This document shows positions 1-5,295 of a DNA stretch of 7,536 nucleotides, piece by piece. Location of the stretch: the NCBI GenBank assembly GCA_025935435.1, contig JAICVH010000104.1, positions 1 to 7,536 on the forward strand. Direction: 5' to 3'. The translations under genes were made by a program, and so were the position numbers. A model generated the notes under the pieces. It did no database searches. It was not told the origin of the DNA and saw only the letters and a program-made list of their open reading frames with translations. The DNA is from Burkholderiales bacterium. Its GTDB lineage: Bacteria; Pseudomonadota; Gammaproteobacteria; Burkholderiales; Casimicrobiaceae. How positions within the stretch are numbered: the first letter of the stretch is position 1; each line of letters starts with the position of its first letter.

Positions 1-82
1 CGCGATAGAAGCGCTTGCTTGCCGCGAGGTCGGACACGACGAGCTGGACGTGATCGATCAGCCGACCGAGATGAAAGTTCAT
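1..82 (-). CDS. VOC (glyoxalase/bleomycin-resistance) family protein, N-terminal fragment
   Basis: Only the first 27 codons lie in the window; the gene runs off its left edge. The peptide begins MNFHLGRLIDHVQLVVSDL and continues AASKRFYR. This is the standard opening of the vicinal-oxygen-chelate fold: a first beta strand carrying the metal-ligand position His11, then the 'V.D...S..FY' helix. VOC enzymes include glyoxalase I, extradiol dioxygenases and antibiotic-resistance proteins; the fragment is too short to say which. Its ATG overlaps the TGA of imuA (ATGA), so translation is probably coupled to imuA. Such an overlap with imuA would normally be expected of imuB, but the residues here do not resemble a Y-family polymerase. 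The family call is fairly firm; substrate and length are unknown. Confidence 0.8.
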   Translation of the reverse strand, partial: MNFHLGRLIDHVQLVVSDLAASKRFYR

Positions 83-813
83 GATGCTTTCCTGTGGGGA
101 AGCCGCGTGCCGGCGCCGCGGCCCTGCGCTTTGGAGATCGACGTTCGCCGCGTCGACACCATGCCATCGGGCAGCGGACAAAGCGGCGCCCCAGGGACAC
201 GTGCCGGATCGACGAGGATCGGCTGGGGGAGGTCGGCGCCGCGCCGTTTCAGCACGCGCACGGCGAGCCTTCCTTCGGCCGGTGCAAGCGCGAGGCGCAA
301 CGGTGCAGCGGTTGCGACCGCCTGCTGGCCCGGTCGTCGCCACAGCACGCCCCACGTGCGGCCTTCACGCGCCGCGACCTGCAAGCGTCGCAGCAGCCGG
401 TCATCACGCGCCTGCATCCAGCCGAACGCAGCGCCGCATTCGGGCGCGCGGAGCGCCTGTTCATAGGCCCATAGTGCATCGGATACGCTGCACTTGCGCA
501 CGATGACGAGGCGTGCGAGATCGAGCCCGGCCGCGATCAGCGCCGGTGCGTACGGCCGGTACGGTGGTGCAATCCAAACGACGCTGCGACCTTCCGCCTG
601 CAGGCGCGAGAGCGCTGGCAGCGTCAGTCGCAGTTCGCCAATGCCTTCGCGCTCGAGCAGCAATTCGGTCAATGCGCCGCGCGGCCAGCCGCCGCCCGGC
701 AACGCGCGGTCGAGCTCCGCGAATCCCGATGCGATGCAGGCCGGCTCAGCCGCGCAGTCGCTGCCGCGCCAGATGGCCGGATGCGAAAGCAATGGGGCGA
801 GCGCAGGATTCAT
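79..813 (-). CDS. imuA: ImuA, translesion-synthesis (mutasome) accessory protein
   Basis: This 244-residue protein resembles ImuA, a RecA/SulA-like accessory factor. In known systems ImuA works with ImuB (an inactive Y-family polymerase homologue) and the error-prone polymerase DnaE2/ImuC in damage-induced mutagenesis. Visible hallmarks are the N-terminal SGFAELDRALPGGGWPRGAL segment (about residues 29-48), IGELRLTLPAL just after it, WIAPPYRPYAPALIAAGLDL in the middle, and the C-terminal VLKRRG motif. The tail after that is basic and low in complexity. The ATG at 813 was chosen because homology starts at MNPALAPLL; the longer reading would run back into the gst gene. No clear Shine-Dalgarno is visible. 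It lies 55 bases after gst on the same strand and overlaps the next VOC gene by four bases. The following gene is not imuB, so imuB and dnaE2 must be elsewhere or absent. Confidence 0.87.
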   Translation of the reverse strand: MNPALAPLLSHPAIWRGSDCAAEPACIASGFAELDRALPGGGWPRGALTELLLEREGIGELRLTLPALSRLQAEGRSVVWIAPPYRPYAPALIAAGLDLARLVIVRKCSVSDALWAYEQALRAPECGAAFGWMQARDDRLLRRLQVAAREGRTWGVLWRRPGQQAVATAAPLRLALAPAEGRLAVRVLKRRGADLPQPILVDPARVPGAPLCPLPDGMVSTRRTSISKAQGRGAGTRLPHRKAS

Positions 814-834
814 CGTAAGGTTGGACCACGACGT

Positions 835-851
835 CGGCGATCCGATCGCCG
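835..851. repeat. 17-bp perfect palindrome in the gst-imuA gap
   Basis: The sequence cggcgatc-c-gatcgccg has 8-base perfect arms around one central base. It sits in the 55-base gap between gst and imuA, 21 bases upstream of the imuA ATG. It could be an operator or a small RNA hairpin affecting imuA translation. CGATCG-rich palindromes are common in GC-rich beta-proteobacterial DNA, so chance is a real alternative. Confidence 0.45.
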
Positions 852-868
852 CCGAGCAAGTCAACGAC

Positions 869-1507
869 TCAGCTCGCTGGCCAGTTCCGCGCAAGCACGG
901 GCGCCACGTCCGGGTGCGCTTCGATTTGCATCAGCGTTTCATGCAATAACGGACGGTGCTTCTTCAAATGCTGCCGTGATCCCGCCCACTTGGAGACGAC
1001 AACGGCAAGAAGGTCGAGCGCGCCGAGATCCCCACCGCTCAAGTACGGTCGGCCGGGAAACAGGTCGGCAAACATTTCCCAATGCCGATGGAGCTGTGCC
1101 CGTGTTCCGGCGCGAATGCGCTGCTGAATCTTTTCGTCGCTGGCGGCGTCTGCACACCAGCGTTCGGGATAGTCGATGATACTGATCGCTGCGTAGCAAT
1201 TCGCGGCAATGAACACGAGGCCGCGTATCGCCTGCGAACGTTCGGACATCTTGCCGGGCAAGAGCTTGCTGTCCGGGTGCGCCGTGCCCAGGTAGATGAG
1301 GATTGCAGCACTTTCGGACAGCGCGCTGCCGTCATCGAGCACGAGTGTGGGAATTTGTCCGAGCGGATTGACCTTGAGCAAGTCGGTATACGCGTCGTTC
1401 TTGTCCCACGAGGCGGTCTCCACGATGCGAAACGGCTCGCGCGCCACGACCAGTGCGGCCTCGATCGCAGCCGAGCCCGAGCCGGCCTTGCCATAAAGCG
1501 TGTACAT
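869..1507 (-). CDS. Glutathione S-transferase family protein
   Basis: This 212-residue cytosolic GST is of normal full length. The N-terminal thioredoxin-like domain (about 1-78) starts MYTLYGKAGSGSAA. It carries the cis-proline motif NPLGQIPTL (residues 47-55, Pro53) and the gamma-glutamyl-binding SESAAI segment (Glu65-Ser66). The all-helical C-terminal domain (about 88-205) contains GDLGALDLLAVV, the usual N-capping motif of helix 6. GSTs conjugate glutathione to electrophiles or reduce peroxides. The likely catalytic position is one of the serines at 10-12, but class and substrate cannot be read from sequence. The start is supported by a GGAG-like site about 7 bases upstream. It lies 31 bases after the VOC gene and 55 bases before imuA, so it is probably in the same transcript as lexA. 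Confidence 0.88.
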   Translation of the reverse strand: MYTLYGKAGSGSAAIEAALVVAREPFRIVETASWDKNDAYTDLLKVNPLGQIPTLVLDDGSALSESAAILIYLGTAHPDSKLLPGKMSERSQAIRGLVFIAANCYAAISIIDYPERWCADAASDEKIQQRIRAGTRAQLHRHWEMFADLFPGRPYLSGGDLGALDLLAVVVSKWAGSRQHLKKHRPLLHETLMQIEAHPDVAPVLARNWPAS

Positions 1508-1538
1508 GAATAGCTCCGCTGCGTGGCGTTGAACGAAA

Positions 1539-2006
1539 TCAGCCGTCCGAGGGCTTCGACAGTGCGTTCATCCGTCGTTTTGCTTCGTCGACCGAAACGT
1601 CCTCGATGTGCGTGGCGATCGTCCATACGTGACCGAACGGATCGGCCAGCGTGCCGACGCGGTCGCCATAGAACTGGTCGGCGACCGGGCGCCGGACCGT
1701 TGCACCGGCCGCGACGGCGCGGGCGTACGTCGCATCGACGTCCGGTACGTACAGCATGAGGCTCATACCTGAACCGCCGAGCGTCTGCGGGCCGACGAAG
1801 CCGTCCTTCGGATTCTCGTCGGCGAGCATGACGTGCGAATCGCCGATCATCACTTCAGCGTGCGCAATGCGGCCGGGTGGACCTTCGAAGCGCATCAGCT
1901 CGCGGGCGTCGAACGCTTCGCGATAAAAAGCAAGGGCGCGCGCGGCATCGCGCACCATCAGGTACGGCGTGACGCTGTGATATCCGGCGGGGATCGGAGA
2001 AACCAT
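1539..2006 (-). CDS. VOC family protein, PhnB/glyoxalase-like
   Basis: This 155-residue protein has a single two-module VOC domain. Module 1 begins HSVTPYLMVRDAARALAFY (residues 10-28), a typical opening in which an N-terminal strand leads to an 'A..FY' helix. Module 2 includes MLYVPDVDATYARAVAAGA (84-102) and the ending FYGDRVGTLADPFGHVWTIA (112-131), the signature of the PhnB-like subgroup. The residues HAE (49-51) and GHVW near 125 fall where ligands or active-site residues lie in that family. Function is unassigned; many members are called glyoxalase or bleomycin-resistance-like without biochemical proof. A GGAGG site four bases before the ATG supports the start. It begins 74 bases after the lexA stop on the same strand and is followed closely by gst. 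Confidence 0.87.
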   Translation of the reverse strand: MVSPIPAGYHSVTPYLMVRDAARALAFYREAFDARELMRFEGPPGRIAHAEVMIGDSHVMLADENPKDGFVGPQTLGGSGMSLMLYVPDVDATYARAVAAGATVRRPVADQFYGDRVGTLADPFGHVWTIATHIEDVSVDEAKRRMNALSKPSDG

Positions 2007-2010
2007 AAAG

Positions 2011-2015
2011 CCTCC
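2011..2015 (-). promoter_or_regulatory. Shine-Dalgarno of the VOC gene
   Basis: A full GGAGG lies four bases before the ATG at 2006. The spacing is short, but this is the strongest ribosome-binding site in the left block and fixes the start. Confidence 0.65.
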
Positions 2016-2080
2016 ATGAGCGCATATGATGGACTGCGCACTGGTGAACGGGCCCCGGTGGGTGCCGGGTGCCGAAACGC

Positions 2081-2770
2081 TTACCAGCTCTTGCTGCGAA
2101 CGAGCCCGACGCCAAGGCCTTCGATTGCGAATGGCATCGTTCGCGGGTCGACGATGATCGGTTCGAACGCGTCGTTTTCGGGCATCAGCACGATGTCGCG
2201 GCCGCGCTTGCGAAACCGCTTGACCGTGACTTCATCGCCGGCGATGCCGCCCACGCGCGCGACGACAATTTGACCGTTGCGGGCCTCGCTCGTGCGATGT
2301 ACCGCGAGGAGATCACCATCGAGGATGCCGGCGCCGAGCATGCTCTCGCCACGCACGCGCAGCAGGTAGTCCGCGCGGGGCGTGAACAGCGACGGATCGA
2401 CGCGGTACCGGCCTTCGATGTGTTCGGCAGCGAGCATCGGGCTTCCGGCGGCCACGCGTCCGATCAACGGCAGCGTCCCCTGGATCGGCGCGCCTGGAAT
2501 GTCCTTCAGCCGCAGGCCGCGTGACGCGCCAGGAAGCATCTCGATTGCACCTTTGCGGGCGAGGGCCTGCAGATGGTCTTCGGCCGAGCTCGGCGTTGAG
2601 AATCCGAGCCCCGCGGCGATCTCTGCGCGCGTCGGCGGCATGCCCGTCGATTCGAGGTAGCCGCGAATCCAGTCGAGGATCTGGCGTTGTCGCGCAGTGA
2701 GCGCCGGCGGATTCGACGGATCGATCTGGCGGGGGGCCGTTCGGGTTCTACGACGGTTTTTATCCAGCAT
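2081..2770 (-). CDS. lexA: LexA-family SOS repressor, probably a second paralogue (LexA2-like)
   Basis: This 229-residue LexA has a winged-helix DNA-binding domain (about 24-90) and an S24 self-cleaving domain (about 100-229). The cleavage site is intact: GRVAAGSP, with Ala108-Gly109. The catalytic pair is also present: Ser143 in GESML and Lys184 in VTVKRF. It should therefore self-cleave when RecA is activated. An extra basic tail of about 20 residues precedes the HTH. In the recognition helix the segment is FSTPSSAEDHL. Compared with the canonical SPNAAEEH, the DNA-contact positions Ser39, Asn41, Ala42 and Glu45 (E. coli numbering) are Thr, Ser, Ser and Asp. This suggests an altered operator preference and a paralogue rather than the housekeeping LexA. 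The ATG at 2770 was chosen because the longer 338-codon reading crosses the promoter and invades the phasin gene. It heads a minus-strand cluster that includes imuA. Confidence 0.9.
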   Translation of the reverse strand: MLDKNRRRTRTAPRQIDPSNPPALTARQRQILDWIRGYLESTGMPPTRAEIAAGLGFSTPSSAEDHLQALARKGAIEMLPGASRGLRLKDIPGAPIQGTLPLIGRVAAGSPMLAAEHIEGRYRVDPSLFTPRADYLLRVRGESMLGAGILDGDLLAVHRTSEARNGQIVVARVGGIAGDEVTVKRFRKRGRDIVLMPENDAFEPIIVDPRTMPFAIEGLGVGLVRSKSW

Positions 2771-2777
2771 CCCGACA

Positions 2778-2800
2778 CCGTATAAACATGCGGTATACCG
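2778..2800. promoter_or_regulatory. Candidate LexA operator (dyad over the lexA start site)
   Basis: The dyad is CCGTATA, nine bases, TATACCG: 6 of 7 arm positions pair. The right part is also a perfect 10-bp palindrome, CGGTATACCG (2791-2800). It lies immediately downstream of the lexA -10 box and covers the expected transcription start near 2795, a classical place for a self-repressing operator. The half-site resembles half of the E. coli SOS box (CTGTATA), but the spacing is wider and no canonical CTGT-N8-ACAG box is present. Its assignment to LexA is inference. Confidence 0.5.
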
Positions 2801-2801
2801 G

Positions 2802-2829
2802 ATTATAGACGGCGACGGTGCTGCGTCAA
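2802..2829 (-). promoter_or_regulatory. Sigma-70 promoter of lexA
   Basis: On the minus strand TTGACG (2829-2824) is followed after 16 bases by a perfect TATAAT (2807-2802). This is the best promoter in the window. Initiation is expected about 25 bases before the lexA ATG. It probably drives lexA and, given short gaps and no clear terminator, the VOC, gst and imuA genes. Confidence 0.75.
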
Positions 2830-2864
2830 GTGCGTGCGTCGCGGCGCACCGGCATGCCCGCTCC

Positions 2865-2893
2865 TTGACGAAACCATAGCCCGGGCGTTTCAT
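2865..2893 (+). promoter_or_regulatory. Possible promoter of the phasin gene
   Basis: TTGACG (2865-2870) is a good -35 hexamer. With a 17-base spacer the -10 would be TTTCAT (2888-2893), a weak match. It is divergent from the lexA promoter, whose -35 lies 36 bases away. Confidence 0.35.
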
Positions 2894-2936
2894 CGCTTCT
2901 GGTATTCGCGTACGTCCCCGTCGAAAGGAGAACGGC

Positions 2937-3653
2937 ATGGCCAGGAAAACTACATCGGGATCAGCGGGCGCCTCGACGCCGCGCAAGCGTGCGGCGCGCA
3001 AGCGTTCGACGCCACGCATCGGTCCGCAGGACTCTGCGGCACCTGCGGCGACGCCGTCGATGCGATCGATGCGGTCGAGCGCGTCGATGCCCACCATGCC
3101 TTCGATGCAAGGATTCGCCGATGTGTCGAAGATGGCCGGGATGGCGAAGATGCTGACGCCGGAGCAGGCGATCGAGCTTTACAAGGCCAACGCCGCGCTC
3201 GCGCTCGAAGTGATCAACACGGCGATCGAAAGCACCGCGCGCCTGCGCAAGAAACAGTTCGAAGGCGAGGAAGAAGCGCGCGCGTTCCACAAGAAGCACG
3301 TACGCTCCGCCGCCGAGGCGAGCGATGCATCGAGCCTGCTTGCTGCCGGGCAGGGCGCCGCCCAGGAAGCGATGGAAAAGTCGATGCACTACTGGAGCGA
3401 GATGTTCGACCTGATCGTGGAGATCCAGAAGCGCCTGTTCTCGCTGCTCGAGGAACAGATGGAAGGCGTCCCGGGCGTGAAGGAAACGAAGGCGGCCATG
3501 GCGATGCTGCCGGATTTTAGCCAGATGAAGAAGGTCGTCTCGGCGATGCAGGGTGTCGTCTCGTCGGGCGGATCGACGTTCGAAACGATGCAGCGTGTGA
3601 TGGGCGATTTCGCGAAGATGGCGCAACGCACGATGCCAGGTGGTCGCAGTTGA
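2937..3653 (+). CDS. Phasin family protein with basic N-terminal extension
   Basis: This 238-residue protein has a phasin-type helical core from about residue 71 to 178. The core opens with LTPEQAIELYKANAALALEV and continues as a long amphipathic helical region with charged stretches (RLRKKQFEGEEEARAF) and EKSMHYWSEMFDLIVEIQKR. Phasins coat polyhydroxyalkanoate (PHA) granules and control their size and number. The first 60-70 residues are unusual. They include a basic stretch (PRKRAARKRS, about 15-24) and a Ser/Met/Pro-rich stretch (SMRSMRSSASMPTMPSM, 41-57). A basic tail recalls PhaF or PhaM, which link granules to the nucleoid, although in those proteins the basic region is C-terminal. A GGAG site (spacing about 7) supports the ATG. 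No other PHA genes are in the window, so the role is inferred from the fold alone. About 50 residues longer than a typical phasin. Confidence 0.8.
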   Translation: MARKTTSGSAGASTPRKRAARKRSTPRIGPQDSAAPAATPSMRSMRSSASMPTMPSMQGFADVSKMAGMAKMLTPEQAIELYKANAALALEVINTAIESTARLRKKQFEGEEEARAFHKKHVRSAAEASDASSLLAAGQGAAQEAMEKSMHYWSEMFDLIVEIQKRLFSLLEEQMEGVPGVKETKAAMAMLPDFSQMKKVVSAMQGVVSSGGSTFETMQRVMGDFAKMAQRTMPGGRS

Positions 3654-3671
3654 ATGCAACAAGGGTACCGT

Positions 3672-3699
3672 CGCGGCCGCTTGCGACGCGGCCGCGTCG
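3672..3699. repeat. Double NotI-site palindrome / hairpin after the phasin gene
   Basis: Two copies of CGCGGCCGC/GCGGCCGCG (3672-3680 and 3688-3696) flank a 7-base loop and can form a 9-bp all-GC stem. The second copy is embedded in a perfect 16-bp palindrome (3684-3699). There is no U-run after it, only AATTT, so it is not a standard intrinsic terminator. It may stabilise the 3' end of the phasin mRNA or attenuate read-through into the small lipoprotein gene 18 bases downstream. Confidence 0.5.
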
Positions 3700-3716
3700 A
3701 ATTTCATGGAGCAAGC

Positions 3717-3842
3717 GTGCGTAGAATCTTTTGCCTGATGTTGATACTGGCCGTGGCAGGGTGCGTGCCGATCGGCGTTCGCGTACAGAACATGTATGCC
3801 GTGGCGCAGGACGTCGCGTCGAGTGCATCGGAGGAAACATGA
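3717..3842 (+). CDS. Small lipoprotein (41 aa)
   Basis: The start was set at GTG 3717 because a GGAG site lies five bases upstream and the peptide then begins exactly like a lipoprotein signal. It has two arginines, a hydrophobic stretch (IFCLMLILAVAG) and a lipobox VAGC with Cys16 as the modified residue. The mature peptide is only 26 residues and ends in a Ser/Ala/Glu-rich tail. An upstream in-frame ATG at 3654 would add 21 Arg-rich residues read through the palindrome and is less likely. The stop overlaps the ATG of the next gene (ATGA), so the two are probably made together. Membrane anchoring is a firm prediction; function is unknown. Confidence 0.68.
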   Translation: MRRIFCLMLILAVAGCVPIGVRVQNMYAVAQDVASSASEET

Positions 3843-4078
3843 CGATCAGAATCGCAGCGATCGCACTGCTTGCTGCACTCGGCGCCTTCGCGTTGCATGC
3901 GCTGGCGCAGGGGCGCATCGACATCCGCACGGCGGTGACGGCGATCGGCACGTCATCTTCGAACGGCGTGTCGTTCGCATGGTTCTACGACCCGGCAGAT
4001 CGCACCGTCTACGTGTGTCGCGCGGGCCAGGCCGCGGGTGACGCCGTCGATTGCAAGGCCAAGACGACGTTGCCGTAG
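3839..4078 (+). CDS. Small secreted protein of unknown function (79 aa)
   Basis: This short protein has a clean Sec signal peptide: one arginine, then hydrophobic IAAIALLAALGAFAL, with a likely cleavage after ALA (Ala23-Gln24). The mature domain is about 56 residues. It shows alternating polar and hydrophobic residues suggestive of beta strands (VSFAWFYDPADRTVYVCR) and two cysteines (60 and 72) that could form a disulfide in the periplasm. I do not recognise a named family. Its ATG overlaps the lipoprotein stop by four bases, and a GGAGG-like site (ggagg at 3829-3833) lies inside the lipoprotein gene just upstream. This makes a two-gene envelope unit. It is followed by the convergent GFA-type gene. 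Confidence 0.72.
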   Translation: MTIRIAAIALLAALGAFALHALAQGRIDIRTAVTAIGTSSSNGVSFAWFYDPADRTVYVCRAGQAAGDAVDCKAKTTLP

Positions 4079-4145
4079 CGACGGTGGTATGTCAGTCCCG
4101 AATGCACCCGGCTCGCGAAACGGCCCGGTGTGAGCGGATGCGCCG

Positions 4146-4577
4146 TCAGGCGTTGGCTTCGGTGAAATGGACGCGAGCGATCCAGTTACGCTTGCGTCTC
4201 GCCAAGCGTAACTTCTCGCTTTCGCCATCGAAAGTCGCTGCCGCACGCTTCAGCAACACGTCATCGAGTCCTTGAAGCACATTGACATTGACGACGGCGT
4301 AAGTCGTCCCTTCGATGGCACTCGTCACGACGGGCACGACGCCGCATCGTGCACATACGTGGAATTGCGCGGTCTCGGTGCCGAACGCGTAACGCGAAAC
4401 CGACGCGGGGTCGTCGATCGCTACCGTCAGCTCACCCGTCGGGCATGACGTCCACACACCGCCGTGTTTCGTGCAGAAACTGCAGGTGCAGGCACGCGCC
4501 GGTATTTCGAGAGGTTCAGGCGTCCAGTCGAGCTGCAACGTGATGTTGCCGCAGTGACAGCTTCCGCTGATCAGCAT
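4146..4577 (-). CDS. GFA / CENP-V family zinc-binding protein
   Basis: This 143-residue protein has the full cysteine pattern of the GFA (glutathione-dependent formaldehyde-activating-like) fold. Cys7 and Cys9 lie in GSCHCGN, Cys30/32/35 in ACTCSFCTKHGG, and Cys75/78 in CARCGV. These residues bind zinc in the family. The founder was proposed to speed the reaction of formaldehyde with glutathione, but most members have no proven activity, so only the fold is certain. The start at ATG 4577 is fixed by the TGATG overlap with the upstream gene's stop and by the homology beginning at ISGSCHCG. The C-terminus is basic (RLARRKRNW). It is probably co-translated with the NTF2-like gene and is convergent with the small secreted protein. 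Confidence 0.88.
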   Translation of the reverse strand: MLISGSCHCGNITLQLDWTPEPLEIPARACTCSFCTKHGGVWTSCPTGELTVAIDDPASVSRYAFGTETAQFHVCARCGVVPVVTSAIEGTTYAVVNVNVLQGLDDVLLKRAAATFDGESEKLRLARRKRNWIARVHFTEANA

Positions 4578-4966
4578 CACGGCGGGCCGAGCAAATTCGC
4601 GTCCCTGCTGAGGACCCAGCGGCCATCGTCGCGCTTGCGCATGATCGACAGAACGCTTCCCGCGCGCACCGTCGCGGCGCCGCCGTCGCGCGGCGTCACG
4701 CGCACCGACAACGTACTCCAGCAATACGCGAGACTTCCCGACACGACGACCTCCTGCACGTCGGCGGTCGAGTCGATTCGGTGCGTGCTCAGAAGTTTCC
4801 GTAGACCCGCTTCGAAGCGCGCTCGTCCACGCATCGGCGGATGGCCGGCCACCAGGAAGACGGCATCGTCCGCCATCAGCGCGAGCACGCCTTCGACGTC
4901 CTCGTCGGCCGTGAGCGTCTGCCAGTCGGTGACCAGGCGACGGATCGCCTGTTCATCGGCGTTCAT
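4577..4966 (-). CDS. SgcJ/EcaC-type NTF2-like (DUF4440-like) protein
   Basis: This 129-residue protein has the NTF2-like cone fold. The opening helix is EQAIRRLVTDWQTLTADEDVEGVLALMADDAVFL (residues 5-38). It is followed by GHPPMRGRARFEAGLRKLL and beta strands ending in DDGRWVLSRDANL. This ordering is typical of the SgcJ/EcaC/YybH-like group, often annotated as an oxidoreductase or SnoaL-like without biochemical evidence. No substrate can be assigned. The stop TGA shares one base with the ATG of the GFA-type gene. It starts 49 bases after tRNA-Leu on the same strand with only a weak ribosome-binding site, so it could be transcribed from the tRNA promoter or its own. Confidence 0.85.
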   Translation of the reverse strand: MNADEQAIRRLVTDWQTLTADEDVEGVLALMADDAVFLVAGHPPMRGRARFEAGLRKLLSTHRIDSTADVQEVVVSGSLAYCWSTLSVRVTPRDGGAATVRAGSVLSIMRKRDDGRWVLSRDANLLGPP

Positions 4967-5015
4967 GGGTCTACGTCCCGCTGAGGATTTTCTTCAGCCG
5001 CCGGGGCCGTGCGGA

Positions 5016-5099
5016 TGCCCGGGACCGGACTCGAACCGGTATGACCTTGCGGTCGAAGCATTTTAAGTGCTTTGTGTCTACCTGTTTCACCACCCGGGC
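5016..5099 (-). tRNA. tRNA-Leu (anticodon UAA)
   Basis: The 84-base gene folds into a class II tRNA. The acceptor stem is GCCCGGG/CCCGGGC with discriminator A. The D arm is followed by an anticodon stem AAGCA/TGCTT with loop CTTAAAA, giving anticodon TAA. The long variable arm (CGACC-GCAA-GGTC) is characteristic of leucine tRNAs. The T arm is ACCGG-TTCGAGT-CCGGT. The 3' CCA is not encoded. It decodes UUA and UUG, rare codons in a GC-rich genome. No integrase or repeated 3' end was seen nearby. Confidence 0.95.
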
Positions 5100-5108
5100 A
5101 CGCGTTCG

Positions 5109-5114
5109 ATTGTA
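5109..5114 (-). promoter_or_regulatory. Possible -10 box for tRNA-Leu
   Basis: On the minus strand TACAAT ends ten bases before the tRNA 5' end. No good -35 hexamer is found 16-18 bases upstream, so this is a weak call. Confidence 0.3.
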
Positions 5115-5283
5115 ACGGCGTTTCGCCGGGACATTCGGGCACCGGTGTACACTCGATTACGGGTCGCGGAATAGCTTCGCGCGGCACGCTGTTTGCGCGG
5201 CGTCGGGGTTTGGCACACCCGCCAGTCTGGATCAACGGCCGCTGTTTTGAAAAGGCAGCGCCGGTCCGGTCATCATCCACCAT

Positions 5284-5289
5284 AGGGGG
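5284..5289 (+). promoter_or_regulatory. Shine-Dalgarno of the CHRD gene
   Basis: AGGGGG lies six bases before the ATG at 5296. The 196-base stretch between the tRNA and this gene otherwise holds only short palindromes (cggcg-ttt-cgccg at 5116-5128 and GTGTACAC at 5145-5152) and no convincing promoter. Confidence 0.55.
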
Positions 5290-5295
5290 CTTGCA

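Noticed and set aside
50..1513. Several plus-strand reading frames opposite imuA and gst
   Set aside because: All have Arg/Ala-rich low-complexity translations and lie antisense to genes with clear family motifs.
2060..2073. Tandem GGGTGCC repeat in the lexA-VOC gap
   Set aside because: Only two copies of seven bases in GC-rich DNA; it forms no clear hairpin or known site.
2771..3097. N-terminal extension of the LexA reading frame to 338 residues
   Set aside because: It would cross the lexA promoter and operator and run antisense into the phasin gene; LexA homology begins after the ATG at 2770.
2961..3707. 248-codon minus-strand reading frame opposite the phasin gene
   Set aside because: Its product is Arg/His-rich with no domain, as expected from the antisense of a GC-rich gene; the plus-strand phasin has a good ribosome-binding site and family resemblance.
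4079..4145. Bidirectional terminator between the convergent small secreted protein and GFA-type genes
   Set aside because: Only an imperfect CACCCGG/CCCGGTG pairing without T-runs was found.
4967..5015. Terminator hairpin after tRNA-Leu (GCTGA...TCAGC)
   Set aside because: The stem is only five base pairs, with a nine-base loop and no T-run.
5016..5099. tRNA-Leu as an integration (att) site of a genomic island
   Set aside because: No integrase, no repeat of the tRNA 3' end and no obvious composition change are visible in the window.
5211..5226. Possible sigma-54 promoter (TGGCAC) before the CHRD gene
   Set aside because: The required TTGC element at -12 is missing after the five-base spacer.
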